A stretch of DNA of 64,000 nt. Source: Nocardia nova SH22a. Its GTDB lineage: Bacteria > Actinomycetota > Actinomycetes > Mycobacteriales > Mycobacteriaceae. Below are positions 57,194 to 64,000 of the stretch, piece by piece; position 1 is the first letter of the stretch; every line of letters begins with the position of its first letter. A program made the position numbers and the translations under genes. The stretch is taken from NCBI RefSeq assembly GCF_000523235.1, contig NZ_CP006850.1, positions 7,006,001 to 7,070,000 of the forward strand. Direction: 5' to 3'. The notes under the pieces are model-generated. The model saw only the letters and a list, made by a program, of their open reading frames with translations. It did no database searches and was not told the origin of the DNA.

Positions 57194-57332
57194 CGCGCCC
57201 GGTGCGCAGGCAGCGGTTACTTCCACTCTTAATGGGCATGTCGCGGGTTCGAGTCCCGCCCAGGTGATCTTCACCTGGTAGCTCAGTCGGCAGAGCAGCT
57301 TCGTACCGTCGCCGACATCGATCTCGGGCGCG
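57194..57332 (+). ncRNA. Y RNA 1 (YrlA-like, tRNA mimic)
   Basis: The segment folds as a bacterial Y RNA. Its ends pair (CGCGCCCG 57194-57201 with CGGGCGCG 57325-57332). A second stem pairs GGCAGCGGTTAC (57209-57220) with GTACCGTCGCC (57303-57313), the expected Ro60-binding region. The distal end is a tRNA elbow in permuted order: T-arm GCGGG-TTCGAGT-CCCGC (57243-57259), acceptor-like CCAGGTG/CACCTGG (57260-57278) closed by a five-base loop, TA, and D-arm GCTC-AGTCGGCA-GAGC (57281-57296). No anticodon arm exists. The rsr gene follows, as in known Ro60/Y RNA loci. Confidence 0.88.
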
Positions 57333-57344
57333 CCAACTTTCCGT

Positions 57345-57390
57345 TGCGGGAGCCGCATTCGACCGAATACGGCTCCCGCACTGCTGTTTT
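57345..57390 (+). terminator. Intrinsic terminator after Y RNA 1
   Basis: An 11-pair stem TGCGGGAGCCG/CGGCTCCCGCA encloses an inner ATTCG/CGAAT helix and is followed by CTGCTGTTTT. It begins 12 bases after the closing stem of Y RNA 1 and is the most classical terminator in the window. Confidence 0.85.
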
Positions 57391-57492
57391 CGGACCGTGT
57401 AACCCTTACAAAACCTGCACGAGCTCCCCGCTCCGTGCGACCGGCGGAAAATGGGATGCGCGTGGCCGGTACGAGCGCATACGCTCGGTTTC

Positions 57493-57602
57493 GCGTCCGG
57501 TGCGCAGGCCACGGTTACTTCTGGCATATACGGGTTCGAATCCCAACCGGTCCCCGGCTCGTCCGGGAATCGGAGACCCGTGGCCGAATTGTCCTCGGAC
57601 GC
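57493..57602 (+). ncRNA. Y RNA 2 (divergent paralogue, no D-arm)
   Basis: A second Y RNA copy. It shares with Y RNA 1 the internal-loop word GTGCGCA and the GGTTACTT stretch. The outer stem GCGTCCG (57493-57499)/CGGACGC (57596-57602) and inner stem GGCCACGG (57507-57514)/CCGTGGCC (57578-57585) differ in sequence from copy 1 but keep pairing by compensatory changes. The distal part has a T-loop (GGG-TTCGAAT-CCC, 57532-57544) and a long hairpin 57547-57573 closed by a five-base loop, where copy 1 has its acceptor-like helix. I find no D-arm. Confidence 0.8.
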
Positions 57603-57610
57603 ACATAGTT

Positions 57611-57687
57611 TCGCACCTCCAGGTGCGATGCCGGGCCTACCGGCACCGGAGAACTCGGGAGGCGGGCGCCCACTGCTGCCCGCCTCC
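57611..57687 (+). terminator. Two hairpins between Y RNA 2 and rsr
   Basis: TCGCACCT-cc-AGGTGCGA (57611-57628) and GGAGGCGGGC/GCCCGCCTCC (57658-57687, ten-base loop) are perfect stems. Neither has a T-run. The first may end Y RNA 2; the second lies just before the rsr ribosome binding site and could instead shape the rsr leader. Confidence 0.5.
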
Positions 57688-57709
57688 GTCGCAGTACGGG
57701 GGAATTCGT

Positions 57710-59317
57710 ATGAGCAAGTTCAATACCGCACGCCTGCGGCACGCGGTGACCTCACCGATCCGCTCGGTCCGGACGCTCGGCGGCCGCACCGCCGAGGGGG
57801 CTCCGGGCCATCTGCGCACGCCGCAGGGTGAGCTGTTCCTGCTCGCGGTGTCGAATATGGTGGGCGAGAACACCTTCTACGAATCCGCTCCCGACCGCGA
57901 CAACCGCTACGCGGAGCTGGTGCGCGAGGTCACCCTGCTCGATCCGGAGTGGACGGCGCGCTTTCTGGGCTGGCTGCGCGGTTCGGCGAATATGCGCAGC
58001 GCCGCCCTGGTCGGCGCCGCCGAATTCACGCGCGCGCGACTGGATGCCGGGCAGGCGGGCCTGTCCCGTCAGGTGATCGATTCGGTGCTGCGGCGCGCGG
58101 ACGAACCGGGCGAGCTGATCGCGTACTGGTTCGCCGCCTACGGACGCGCACTGCCGAAGCCGATCAAGCGCGGTATCGGCGATGCGGTCCGCCGTCTCTA
58201 CGACGAACGAGCGCTGATCAAGTGGGATTCCGAGACGAATGCGGTGCGATTCGGCGATGTCCTGGATCTGACCCACCCGGCGCCGTCCGCCGAAAAGGCT
58301 TGGCAGAGTGCGCTTTTCCGCTACTCGCTCGACCGGCGTCACGGTCGCGGCGGGTCGGCGCCCGAGGGCCTGCCGGTGCTGCGGGCCCGGGCTCGTCTGC
58401 TCACGGTGCCCGTCGGCGAACGGCGGCGACTGTTCGACGACGGTGACCGTGCGCGTGAAACACTGCGCGCCGCGGGAATGACCTGGGAGTCGGTCGCGGG
58501 CTGGCTGCAGGGCCCCATGGACGCGCAGGTCTGGGAAGCGCTGATTCCGTCGATGGGTTACATGGCGAAATTGCGTAACCTCCGCAATCTCGACCGGGCG
58601 GGGGTGAGCGACGAGGTGGCGGCGCAGGTCGCGGCCGAACTCGCCGATCCGGCGCGGGTCGCGCGCTCGCGGCAGTTGCCCATGCGGTTCCTGTCGGCGT
58701 ACCGGGCGGCGCCGTCGCTGCGCTGGGGTCATGCCCTCGACACCGCGCTGGGGCATTCGCTGGCGGCGCTCCCGGCGCTGTCCGGCCGCACCCTGGTGCT
58801 GGTCGACACCTCGGCATCGATGGATTCGGTGTTCTCCGCCGACGGTTCACTGCGGCGCTGGGATGCGGCGGCGATCTTCGGCATCGCCCTGGCGTCCCGA
58901 TGCGAACGGGCCGATGTGGTGTCGTTCTCGCAGGGCGGGCAGTGGCAGGACCACACGTATCCGGCGAGCCTGGTGTTCCCCCTGCGCGATCACGAACCGC
59001 TGTTGCGGGCCGTGCAGCGGTGGAAGTCCGACGGTTACTTCATCGGCCACGGCACCGACACCGCCGGCGCGGTGCGCACGCACTACGCACGGCACGACCG
59101 GGTCGTCATCCTCACCGACGAGCAGGCCACCGGCGCCGATGTCGGCACGGCGATCCCGGCCACGATTCCGCTCTACACGTGGAACCTGGCGGGCTACCGC
59201 TACGGCCACACGCCGAGCGGTTCGCACAACCGGCACGTGTTCGGCGGACTGACGGATGCGGCATTCGGGATGATCGCGCTGCTCGAGGCCGGATCGAACG
59301 GCGACTGGCCGTTCTGA
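57710..59317 (+). CDS. rsr: Ro60-like TROVE-domain RNA-binding protein
   Basis: A 535-residue bacterial Ro60 orthologue. Residues about 20-330 form the HEAT-like TROVE ring (QGELFLLAVSNMVGENTFYE, FLGWLRGSANMRSAALVGA, GELIAYWFAAYGRALPKPIK) that binds Y RNA and misfolded RNAs. The C-terminus is a von Willebrand A domain with an intact MIDAS: LVLVDTSASMDS, GHGTDTAGAV and VILTDEQ. Ro60 with Y RNA tethers nucleases in RNA quality control and stress survival. ATG 57710 follows GGGGGAA. Two Y RNA genes directly upstream on the same strand complete the ribonucleoprotein locus. Confidence 0.96.
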   Translation: MSKFNTARLRHAVTSPIRSVRTLGGRTAEGAPGHLRTPQGELFLLAVSNMVGENTFYESAPDRDNRYAELVREVTLLDPEWTARFLGWLRGSANMRSAALVGAAEFTRARLDAGQAGLSRQVIDSVLRRADEPGELIAYWFAAYGRALPKPIKRGIGDAVRRLYDERALIKWDSETNAVRFGDVLDLTHPAPSAEKAWQSALFRYSLDRRHGRGGSAPEGLPVLRARARLLTVPVGERRRLFDDGDRARETLRAAGMTWESVAGWLQGPMDAQVWEALIPSMGYMAKLRNLRNLDRAGVSDEVAAQVAAELADPARVARSRQLPMRFLSAYRAAPSLRWGHALDTALGHSLAALPALSGRTLVLVDTSASMDSVFSADGSLRRWDAAAIFGIALASRCERADVVSFSQGGQWQDHTYPASLVFPLRDHEPLLRAVQRWKSDGYFIGHGTDTAGAVRTHYARHDRVVILTDEQATGADVGTAIPATIPLYTWNLAGYRYGHTPSGSHNRHVFGGLTDAAFGMIALLEAGSNGDWPF

Positions 59318-59320
59318 ACG

Positions 59321-59349
59321 GTGGCCTCGCCCGTCCGGGGCGGGGCCAC
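59321..59349. terminator. Hairpin between rsr and esterase gene
   Basis: GTGGCCTCGCCC pairs with GGGCGGGGCCAC around a five-base loop (one mismatch). It starts three bases after the rsr stop and can also serve the convergent esterase gene. Confidence 0.65.
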
Positions 59350-59397
59350 CCGGATCGTCACCGCTGTCCCCGTACAGACCGAAGTGAGAGCCCCCGC

Positions 59398-60381
59398 TCA
59401 GGCCCCGATGCCGCCCGCCAGCACGGGCCAGGAATCGTGCAGATCCTGTTCGAACAGCCCCCAGGTGTGCGCGCCGCGTGGCCGTTCGATGTAGACGGCG
59501 GGCACCCCGGCCTGCGTCAATCGACCGGCGAAGGCCGAGGTGCACACGGCAGCGAATGCCTCGACCGGCGGGAATGCCCAGCCGCGGTCGATCGCGCCGG
59601 GAATCCCCGACGCCGCGGACAGGTAGATGGCCTTGCCCCCGAGAGCACCGGCTCGCGCGAACGCGTCGTGCACCGGCCAGGCGCCGCCCCCGGGCGGGCC
59701 CCACATGTTGCCCGGATTCCCGCCGCCGCGGATCACCTGCGCACTGACCATCGCGATGCCCGCCGGATCGTTGCCCCAGGGACAGCCGCTGTAGGAGGCG
59801 ACCGCGTCGTAGCGCTGCGGCGCCTGAATCGCCAGATCCACCGCGGACCCACCGCTCATCGACACCCCGGCCACGGCGTTGCGCCCGGTGGTACCGAGTT
59901 GGGCGTCGATCACTCCGGGCAGTTCCTGGGTGAGATAGGTCTGCCAGCGATTGCGGCCCACCGCCGGATCGTCGCTGAGCCAATCGGTGTACATGCTGTA
60001 GGCGCCGCCGACCGGCATCACCACATTGACGTGCTTGTCGGCGAAGAAGGCGCGCACATCGGTGTCGTCCCACCAGGAGATGTTGTCCACACCGCCGCCG
60101 ATGCCGCTGAGCAGGTACAGCGTGGGCGCCGGACCGCCGCCCGCCGCCTGGATGACGCGATTGGTGATCACCCGGTCCATCGACGGCGAGTACACATCCA
60201 TCCGGACCGCCGCCGGGCCCAGCGGTTGCCGGTCCACCATGTGGGCCGCGGGCTCGGCCTCCGCCGGTACGGGCGAGACCACCGACATGACAGCCGCCAC
60301 CACGACCGCGGAGAACAGTGCGATCCGATATCTCATATCGGCGAGCCGAGACGAAGCCGTCATGATCATGTGAGCACCCAT
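59398..60381 (-). CDS. Secreted esterase of antigen-85-like fold
   Basis: A 327-residue exported alpha/beta-hydrolase of the Ag85/esterase-D family. After a charged N-terminus, the signal peptide span is IALFSAVVVAAVMSVV and cleavage is likely near AEAEP. PTLYLLSGIGGGVDNISWW and the nucleophile elbow AVAGVSMSGGSAVDLA match mycolyltransferase-type proteins; the terminal ERPRGAHTWGLFEQDLH supplies the catalytic His. It may transfer mycolates or be a plain envelope esterase; the canonical C-terminal Ag85 features cannot be confirmed. ATG 60381 is used; ATG 60369 and 60336 are also possible. Confidence 0.85.
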   Translation of the reverse strand: MGAHMIMTASSRLADMRYRIALFSAVVVAAVMSVVSPVPAEAEPAAHMVDRQPLGPAAVRMDVYSPSMDRVITNRVIQAAGGGPAPTLYLLSGIGGGVDNISWWDDTDVRAFFADKHVNVVMPVGGAYSMYTDWLSDDPAVGRNRWQTYLTQELPGVIDAQLGTTGRNAVAGVSMSGGSAVDLAIQAPQRYDAVASYSGCPWGNDPAGIAMVSAQVIRGGGNPGNMWGPPGGGAWPVHDAFARAGALGGKAIYLSAASGIPGAIDRGWAFPPVEAFAAVCTSAFAGRLTQAGVPAVYIERPRGAHTWGLFEQDLHDSWPVLAGGIGA

Positions 60382-60567
60382 CCGCGATCAGACCTACCGG
60401 AATCGGATGCGCCACACCGCCATCCGACGCTGCCGTTCCCAGGTATACCGGAACGAGCGAGCCACGGCAGCGATGCGCATGCCTGTCCGGCAAGTCGTCA
60501 TGGTCCGGTTACCGGGCCGCGAACGCCGCGGGCGAATACGCGTCCGGGTGAGCGCCGGACCGCGATC

Positions 60568-60939
60568 TCAGGATTTGCCGCCCGACGACGACTCCGGCCC
60601 GCCGTCCCCGCGTCCTGCGCCGTTGGCCGCCGGATGCGGAGTGCCGGAATCCGGCTCGGCGGCCGGATCCGATTCGGTGTCCGGACCGGCCACACCGTGT
60701 TCGGTGCCCTCGTCGGCTTCCTGATCCGGTTCCGGATGCTCGCGCGAGAAATCGGCGGGCAACTTCTTGATGTGCTTGTTCATCGAGCGGATCAGCAGCA
60801 CCGTGCCCGCGAGCAGCACCAGGATGATCACCAGCCCCAGCGGGGATGCCTTGCCGAACTCCGGCCCGGTGGGGTTGGTGGTGGTGTTCTGGGCGAGCAG
60901 TGCGGAGTGCGCGAATATCGCCGACATCGCTGACATCAT
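60568..60939 (-). CDS. Small membrane protein coupled to mca
   Basis: A 123-residue protein with one membrane span ([16 protein letters not shown], about residues 34-49), a short basic stretch [11 protein letters not shown] and a long acidic Pro/Glu/Asp/Gly-rich tail predicted to be disordered. It corresponds in position to Rv1081c of M. tuberculosis, of unknown function. The ATG at 60939 overlaps the mca stop (ATGA), so it is translationally coupled to mca. The following 186 bases to the esterase stop region contain nothing I recognise. Confidence 0.8.
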   Translation of the reverse strand: MMSAMSAIFAHSALLAQNTTTNPTGPEFGKASPLGLVIILVLLAGTVLLIRSMNKHIKKLPADFSREHPEPDQEADEGTEHGVAGPDTESDPAAEPDSGTPHPAANGAGRGDGGPESSSGGKS

Positions 60940-61844
60940 CGAACCAGGTCCTCGGTCTCACGGATACCGGCGAACAGGTCGGTCTCCGGTATGGCGGTAC
61001 GCACCCGGGTTTTGGCCAGTTCGAATTCCTCCGTCGGCCACAGCCGCTGCTGCATTTCCAGCGGGATGGCGAAGAACATGCCATTGGGGTCGATCTGGGT
61101 CGCGTGCGCCCGCAGCGCCTCGTCGCGCTGCGGGAAGTATTTGCCGCATTCGATCTGCGTGGTGACCCGCGACATCACATCGCCGTGTTCGGCGGCGGCC
61201 TTGCGAATGCGGTCCATGAAGTCGCGCATCGGGAACGGTTCCCCGATCCGGTCGAACTCGTCGGCGAAGGTCTCCAGCCGTTGCAGGCTGAAACCGTGGT
61301 TGTAGTAGAGCTTCAGCGGCGTCCAGGGTTCGCCCGCGTCGGGGAAGCGCTCCGGATCGCCGGCCGCCTCGAAGGCCGCCATCGACACCTTGTGGCACAT
61401 GATGTGGTCCGGGTGCGGGTAACCACCGTTCTCGTCGTAGGTGGTCATCACATGCGGTTTGAATTCGCGGACCACCCGCACCAGCGCCTCGGTGGCCTCC
61501 TCGAGGGGCACCAGCGCGAAGCTGCCGTCCGGTACCGGCGGCAGCGGATCGCCTTCGGGCAGACCGGAATCCACGAATCCGAGCCAGCGGTGCCGCACAC
61601 CCAGCGCCTTGGCGGCGGCCGACATCTCCTCGCGGCGGACGTCCTCGATGCGATCGAGAATGCCCGGCACATCCATCGCGGGATTGAGGATGGATCCGCG
61701 TTCGCCGCCGGTGAGGCTCACGACGAGCACATCGTCGCCCTCCGCGGCGTACTTCGCGGTGGTGGCGGCGCCCTTGCTCGACTCGTCGTCGGGGTGGGCG
61801 TGGACCGCCATGAGGCGCAGCGGCCGATCGAAGCTGCCGCTCAC
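60936..61844 (-). CDS. mca: Mycothiol S-conjugate amidase
   Basis: A 302-residue zinc amidase that cleaves mycothiol conjugates, releasing mercapturic acids for export and recycling GlcN-Ins. Zinc motifs are [13 protein letters not shown] (residues 13-25) and [10 protein letters not shown]. The gene shows that the host makes mycothiol, so it is an actinobacterium. GTG 61844 is the start; no strong ribosome binding site is seen. The small membrane protein gene overlaps its 3' end. Confidence 0.96.
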   Translation of the reverse strand: MSGSFDRPLRLMAVHAHPDDESSKGAATTAKYAAEGDDVLVVSLTGGERGSILNPAMDVPGILDRIEDVRREEMSAAAKALGVRHRWLGFVDSGLPEGDPLPPVPDGSFALVPLEEATEALVRVVREFKPHVMTTYDENGGYPHPDHIMCHKVSMAAFEAAGDPERFPDAGEPWTPLKLYYNHGFSLQRLETFADEFDRIGEPFPMRDFMDRIRKAAAEHGDVMSRVTTQIECGKYFPQRDEALRAHATQIDPNGMFFAIPLEMQQRLWPTEEFELAKTRVRTAIPETDLFAGIRETEDLVR

Positions 61845-61994
61845 TTCTCGTTCACCTCGTTGCTCACCGTTTCACCTCGTAGCCGTCCGCCGTGCCGAGC
61901 GGCACGCGGGTGTCCCAACCGCATTCCCTATAGTTCCATCCGACGGTCTTTTGTTCCGACCTACCCCCTGATCGACCACGGGAGCAACCACATC

Positions 61995-62486
61995 ATGAGC
62001 GAGGCGGCGCCGCAGTCCGACCGGACCGAACCGGACGGTCACGCCGCCGACGGCACCGGCACCGCGGAGAAGGCCGCCCGGGTATCGGATCGTTACGGAT
62101 CCGCACCGCGCCGCAATCGCCGCTGGATTCCGATCGCGCTCGGTATCGTGGTGGTGATCGCCGGGCTGATCGTCGCCTACGTGGGGTATCGGCAGTACGG
62201 ACCCAAGGATATCCAGCCCGATCAACTCGGTTACGACCTCGTCGACAATTCCACCGTCACGGTGCACTTCAAGGTGACCCGCAAACATCCCGAACAGCCG
62301 GTGGTCTGCGTGGTGCGGGGTATGGACACCGAGGGCAGCGAGGTCGGCCGCCGCGAGGTCCTGGTGCCCGGCTCCGACAGTGGCACCGTCGAGTTGAACA
62401 CGACCGTCAAAACCACCTCCCGGCCCGCCAACGGCAATATCTACGGTTGCAGCGGCGAGGTACCGCCCTATCTGAGGGCGGGCTGA
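61995..62486 (+). CDS. DUF4307 membrane protein
   Basis: A 163-residue protein with a charged N-terminus, one span (WIPIALGIVVVIAGLIVAYVG, about residues 44-64) and a beta-rich extracytoplasmic DUF4307 domain (STVTVHFKVTRKHPEQPVVC, GSEVGRREVLVPG). Two cysteines (VVCVVRG and YGCSGE) could form an extracellular disulfide. GGGAG precedes ATG 61995. It is divergent from mca with the same order as in mycobacteria. Function unknown. Confidence 0.85.
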   Translation: MSEAAPQSDRTEPDGHAADGTGTAEKAARVSDRYGSAPRRNRRWIPIALGIVVVIAGLIVAYVGYRQYGPKDIQPDQLGYDLVDNSTVTVHFKVTRKHPEQPVVCVVRGMDTEGSEVGRREVLVPGSDSGTVELNTTVKTTSRPANGNIYGCSGEVPPYLRAG

Positions 62487-62531
62487 CACCCCCGTAATCA
62501 AGGCTTCTACCTGCACATATCCAATTCGTGC

Positions 62532-62573
62532 TAGAATGGCGCGAACACGGTTCCGGACGCTCGGAGCCGTGTT
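62532..62573 (+). promoter_or_regulatory. greA promoter and leader hairpin
   Basis: TAGAAT (62532-62537) is a good -10 box. Starting seven bases later, AACACGG-tt-CCG pairs with CGG-ag-CCGTGTT (62544-62573), followed by T. The hairpin would sit at the very 5' end of a leader of about 220 bases before greA, where it could stabilise the message or attenuate transcription. The rest of 62574-62764 holds no gene. Confidence 0.5.
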
Positions 62574-62764
62574 TGCTGCATTGACGGCCAGCGCTGCCGG
62601 GTCCCGGGCACACAATGTCCGCGACACCGTCGGGGTTCGAGGAACATCCCCCCGGATCGCTCTAGCCGTCGACCGTTGCTGTGCGCGCACGCGTGTGTAC
62701 GCGCACCGGGAACGGGCATTACGGACCCCGGCGCGCCGGGAACAACTACTAGGGAGTGATCGAG

Positions 62765-63259
62765 ATGACTGAGACGCAAGTGACCTGGCTCACACCGGAG
62801 TCGCATGAGAGGCTCAAGGGCGAACTCGACGCGCTCATTGCCAATCGTCCGGTCATCGCGGCCGAGATCAACGAACGCCGCGAAGAAGGCGACCTCAAGG
62901 AGAACGGCGGCTACCACGCCGCCCGCGAGGAGCAGGGCCAGCAGGAGGCCCGTATCCGGCAGCTCCAGGAACTGCTCAACAACGCCAAGGTCGGCGTGGC
63001 GCCGACCAAGTCGGGCGTCGCGCTGCCGGGCTCGGTCGTGAAGGTCTACTACGACGGTGACGAAACCGACACCGAGACCTTCCTGATCGCGACCCGTGAG
63101 GAAGGTCTCGGCGGTAACGATCTGGAGACCTACTCACCCAGCTCGCCGCTGGGCGGTGCGCTGATCGACGCCAAGGTCGGCGAGACCCGCGAATACCGCC
63201 TGCCCAACGGCAACATGATGAAGGTGACCCTGGTCAGCGCGGAGCCGTACCACAGCTGA
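62765..63259 (+). CDS. greA: Transcription elongation factor GreA
   Basis: A 164-residue GreA that rescues backtracked RNA polymerase by stimulating transcript cleavage. The N-terminal coiled coil ([20 protein letters not shown]) has the acidic tip [19 protein letters not shown] with the catalytic Asp and Glu, and the C-terminal FKBP-like domain ([31 protein letters not shown]) binds polymerase. GGGAG lies eight bases before ATG 62765; GTG 62756 is an alternative. Confidence 0.96.
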   Translation: MTETQVTWLTPESHERLKGELDALIANRPVIAAEINERREEGDLKENGGYHAAREEQGQQEARIRQLQELLNNAKVGVAPTKSGVALPGSVVKVYYDGDETDTETFLIATREEGLGGNDLETYSPSSPLGGALIDAKVGETREYRLPNGNMMKVTLVSAEPYHS

Positions 63260-63315
63260 CCCGGCTCGGCCGGGTCGGCAGCAGCCCGGCCGCACGCCAC
63301 AATCCCACCGAACGA

Positions 63316-63349
63316 CGAATGGCCGTACCGATTCCGGTACGGCCATTCG
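63316..63349. terminator. Bidirectional terminator between greA and metB
   Basis: A perfect 15-pair stem CGAATGGCCGTACCG/CGGTACGGCCATTCG with loop ATTC lies between the convergent stops at 63259 and 63361. It is the longest perfect hairpin seen in the window. Confidence 0.85.
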
Positions 63350-63360
63350 CTCATCGGGTG

Positions 63361-64000
63361 TTATCCCAGCGCCCGCTCCACATCGGCGAGCAGATCGCTG
63401 ATGTCCTCGATGCCGACCGACAGCCGCACCAGATCGGCGGGCACCTCGAGTTCGGAGCCCTCGGTCGAGGCGTGCGTCATCGCACCGGGATGTTCGATCA
63501 GCGATTCCACTCCGCCCAGCGATTCGGCGAGGGTGAAGATCTTCGTGCGCGCGCAGAAGTCCAGCGCCGCCTGACGGCCACCGGCCAGGCGCACCGAGAT
63601 CATGCCGCCGAAACGGCGCATCTGCTTGACCGCGACGGGATTACCGGGATGCTCGGGCAGGCCGGGATAGATGACCTGCGCGATCGCCGAGTGATCGGCG
63701 AGGAATCCGGCCAGCGTCTCGGCATTGTCGCAGTGCCGATCCATCCGCAGCGCAAGGGTTTTGATACCGCGCAGGGTGAGGAAGGCATCGGTGGGGCCGG
63801 GTACCGCACCGGCGCCGTTCTGCAGGAAGGCGAAGGCCGTGTCGAGTTCGGCGTCGTCGGTGATCACCGCACCGCCGACGACATCGGAATGCCCGCCGAG
63901 GTATTTCGTGGTGGAGTGCAGCACGATGTCCGCGCCGAGCAGCAGCGGCTGCTGCAGGTACGGGGACGCGAAGGTGTTGTCCACCACCAGTTTCGCGCCG
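63361..64000 (-). CDS. metB: Cystathionine gamma-synthase/beta-lyase family enzyme, 5' end outside window
   Basis: The C-terminal ~212 residues of a Cys/Met-metabolism PLP enzyme; the frame stays open to the window edge. VDNTFASPYLQQPLLLGADI and the PLP-lysine motif VLHSTTKYLGGHSDVVGG are present, then GPTDAFLTLRGIKTLALRM and the C-terminal SLGGVESLIEHPGAMTHAS and DLVRLSVGIEDISDLL. In M. tuberculosis metB (cystathionine gamma-synthase) follows greA in the same convergent order, supporting the symbol, though lyase and synthase cannot be separated by this part alone. Confidence 0.92.
   Translation of the reverse strand, partial: GAKLVVDNTFASPYLQQPLLLGADIVLHSTTKYLGGHSDVVGGAVITDDAELDTAFAFLQNGAGAVPGPTDAFLTLRGIKTLALRMDRHCDNAETLAGFLADHSAIAQVIYPGLPEHPGNPVAVKQMRRFGGMISVRLAGGRQAALDFCARTKIFTLAESLGGVESLIEHPGAMTHASTEGSELEVPADLVRLSVGIEDISDLLADVERALG

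Noticed and set aside
57243..57296. An ordinary tRNA gene at the T-loop/D-arm sequences
   Set aside because: The T-arm precedes the D-arm, the acceptor-like helix is closed by a loop, and no anticodon arm exists; the Y RNA fold explains all parts.

Overview
The window is high-GC actinobacterial DNA, most likely from a Nocardia or a close relative. It carries a mycothiol pathway enzyme (mca) and many GTG starts. Several -10 boxes sit 6-7 bases before a start codon, as in leaderless transcripts. From ychF to metB the gene content follows, with rearrangements, the conserved block I know from Mycobacterium tuberculosis (ychF, DUF6542, ispH, xseA/xseB, DUF4245, glpX, fum, desA2-like, phoH, glyA, coaA, Z-FPP synthase, hemolysin III, thioredoxin-domain protein, mca, greA, metB). 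No database search was possible; family calls rest on motifs and remembered family patterns.

Layout. 0-10.1 kb is accessory: a type-B carboxylesterase cut by the window edge, an XRE/TPR regulator with two small divergent genes, a HAD hydrolase, a GIY-YIG protein, ychF and small stress-type genes. 10.1-16.9 kb holds GrpB, a sugar-type ABC importer without its own ATPase, and cstA-ybdD. 17.1-27.1 kb is a DNA-damage and carboxylesterase region: Ada-AlkA fusion, ogt, a second esterase, sbcD-sbcC (SbcC with an unusual repeat-bearing insertion) and rmuC. 27.2-43.1 kb is mostly the conserved core, with a monooxygenase/TetR/epoxide-hydrolase-like cassette inserted.

43.3-44.0 kb, between glyA and a DUF885 gene, contains three very short ORFs (39, 35 and 35 codons). 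Two have near-consensus GAGGAG ribosome binding sites and the third an AGGGG site. Two of the peptides are clear paralogues (PL[EQ]ALMMW followed by C-x7-C); the first shares a looser hydrophobic-Cys-Ser-Cys layout. I know of no described family that fits, and this is my main candidate for an undescribed system.

44.0-50.4 kb returns to core genes (coaA, Z-FPP synthase, hemolysin III, adenylate cyclase). At about 52.34 kb a thioredoxin-domain gene loses its 5' end. Beyond that point lie an imine-reductase-like gene and a frameshifted plasmid/ICE-type replication initiator remnant, then mqo with a divergent LysR gene. 57.2-59.3 kb carries a Ro60/TROVE gene (rsr) preceded by two tandem tRNA-mimicking Y RNAs whose stems covary between the copies. 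59.4-64 kb ends with a secreted esterase, mca with its partner membrane protein, DUF4307, greA with a structured leader, and the 3' part of a metB-like gene.
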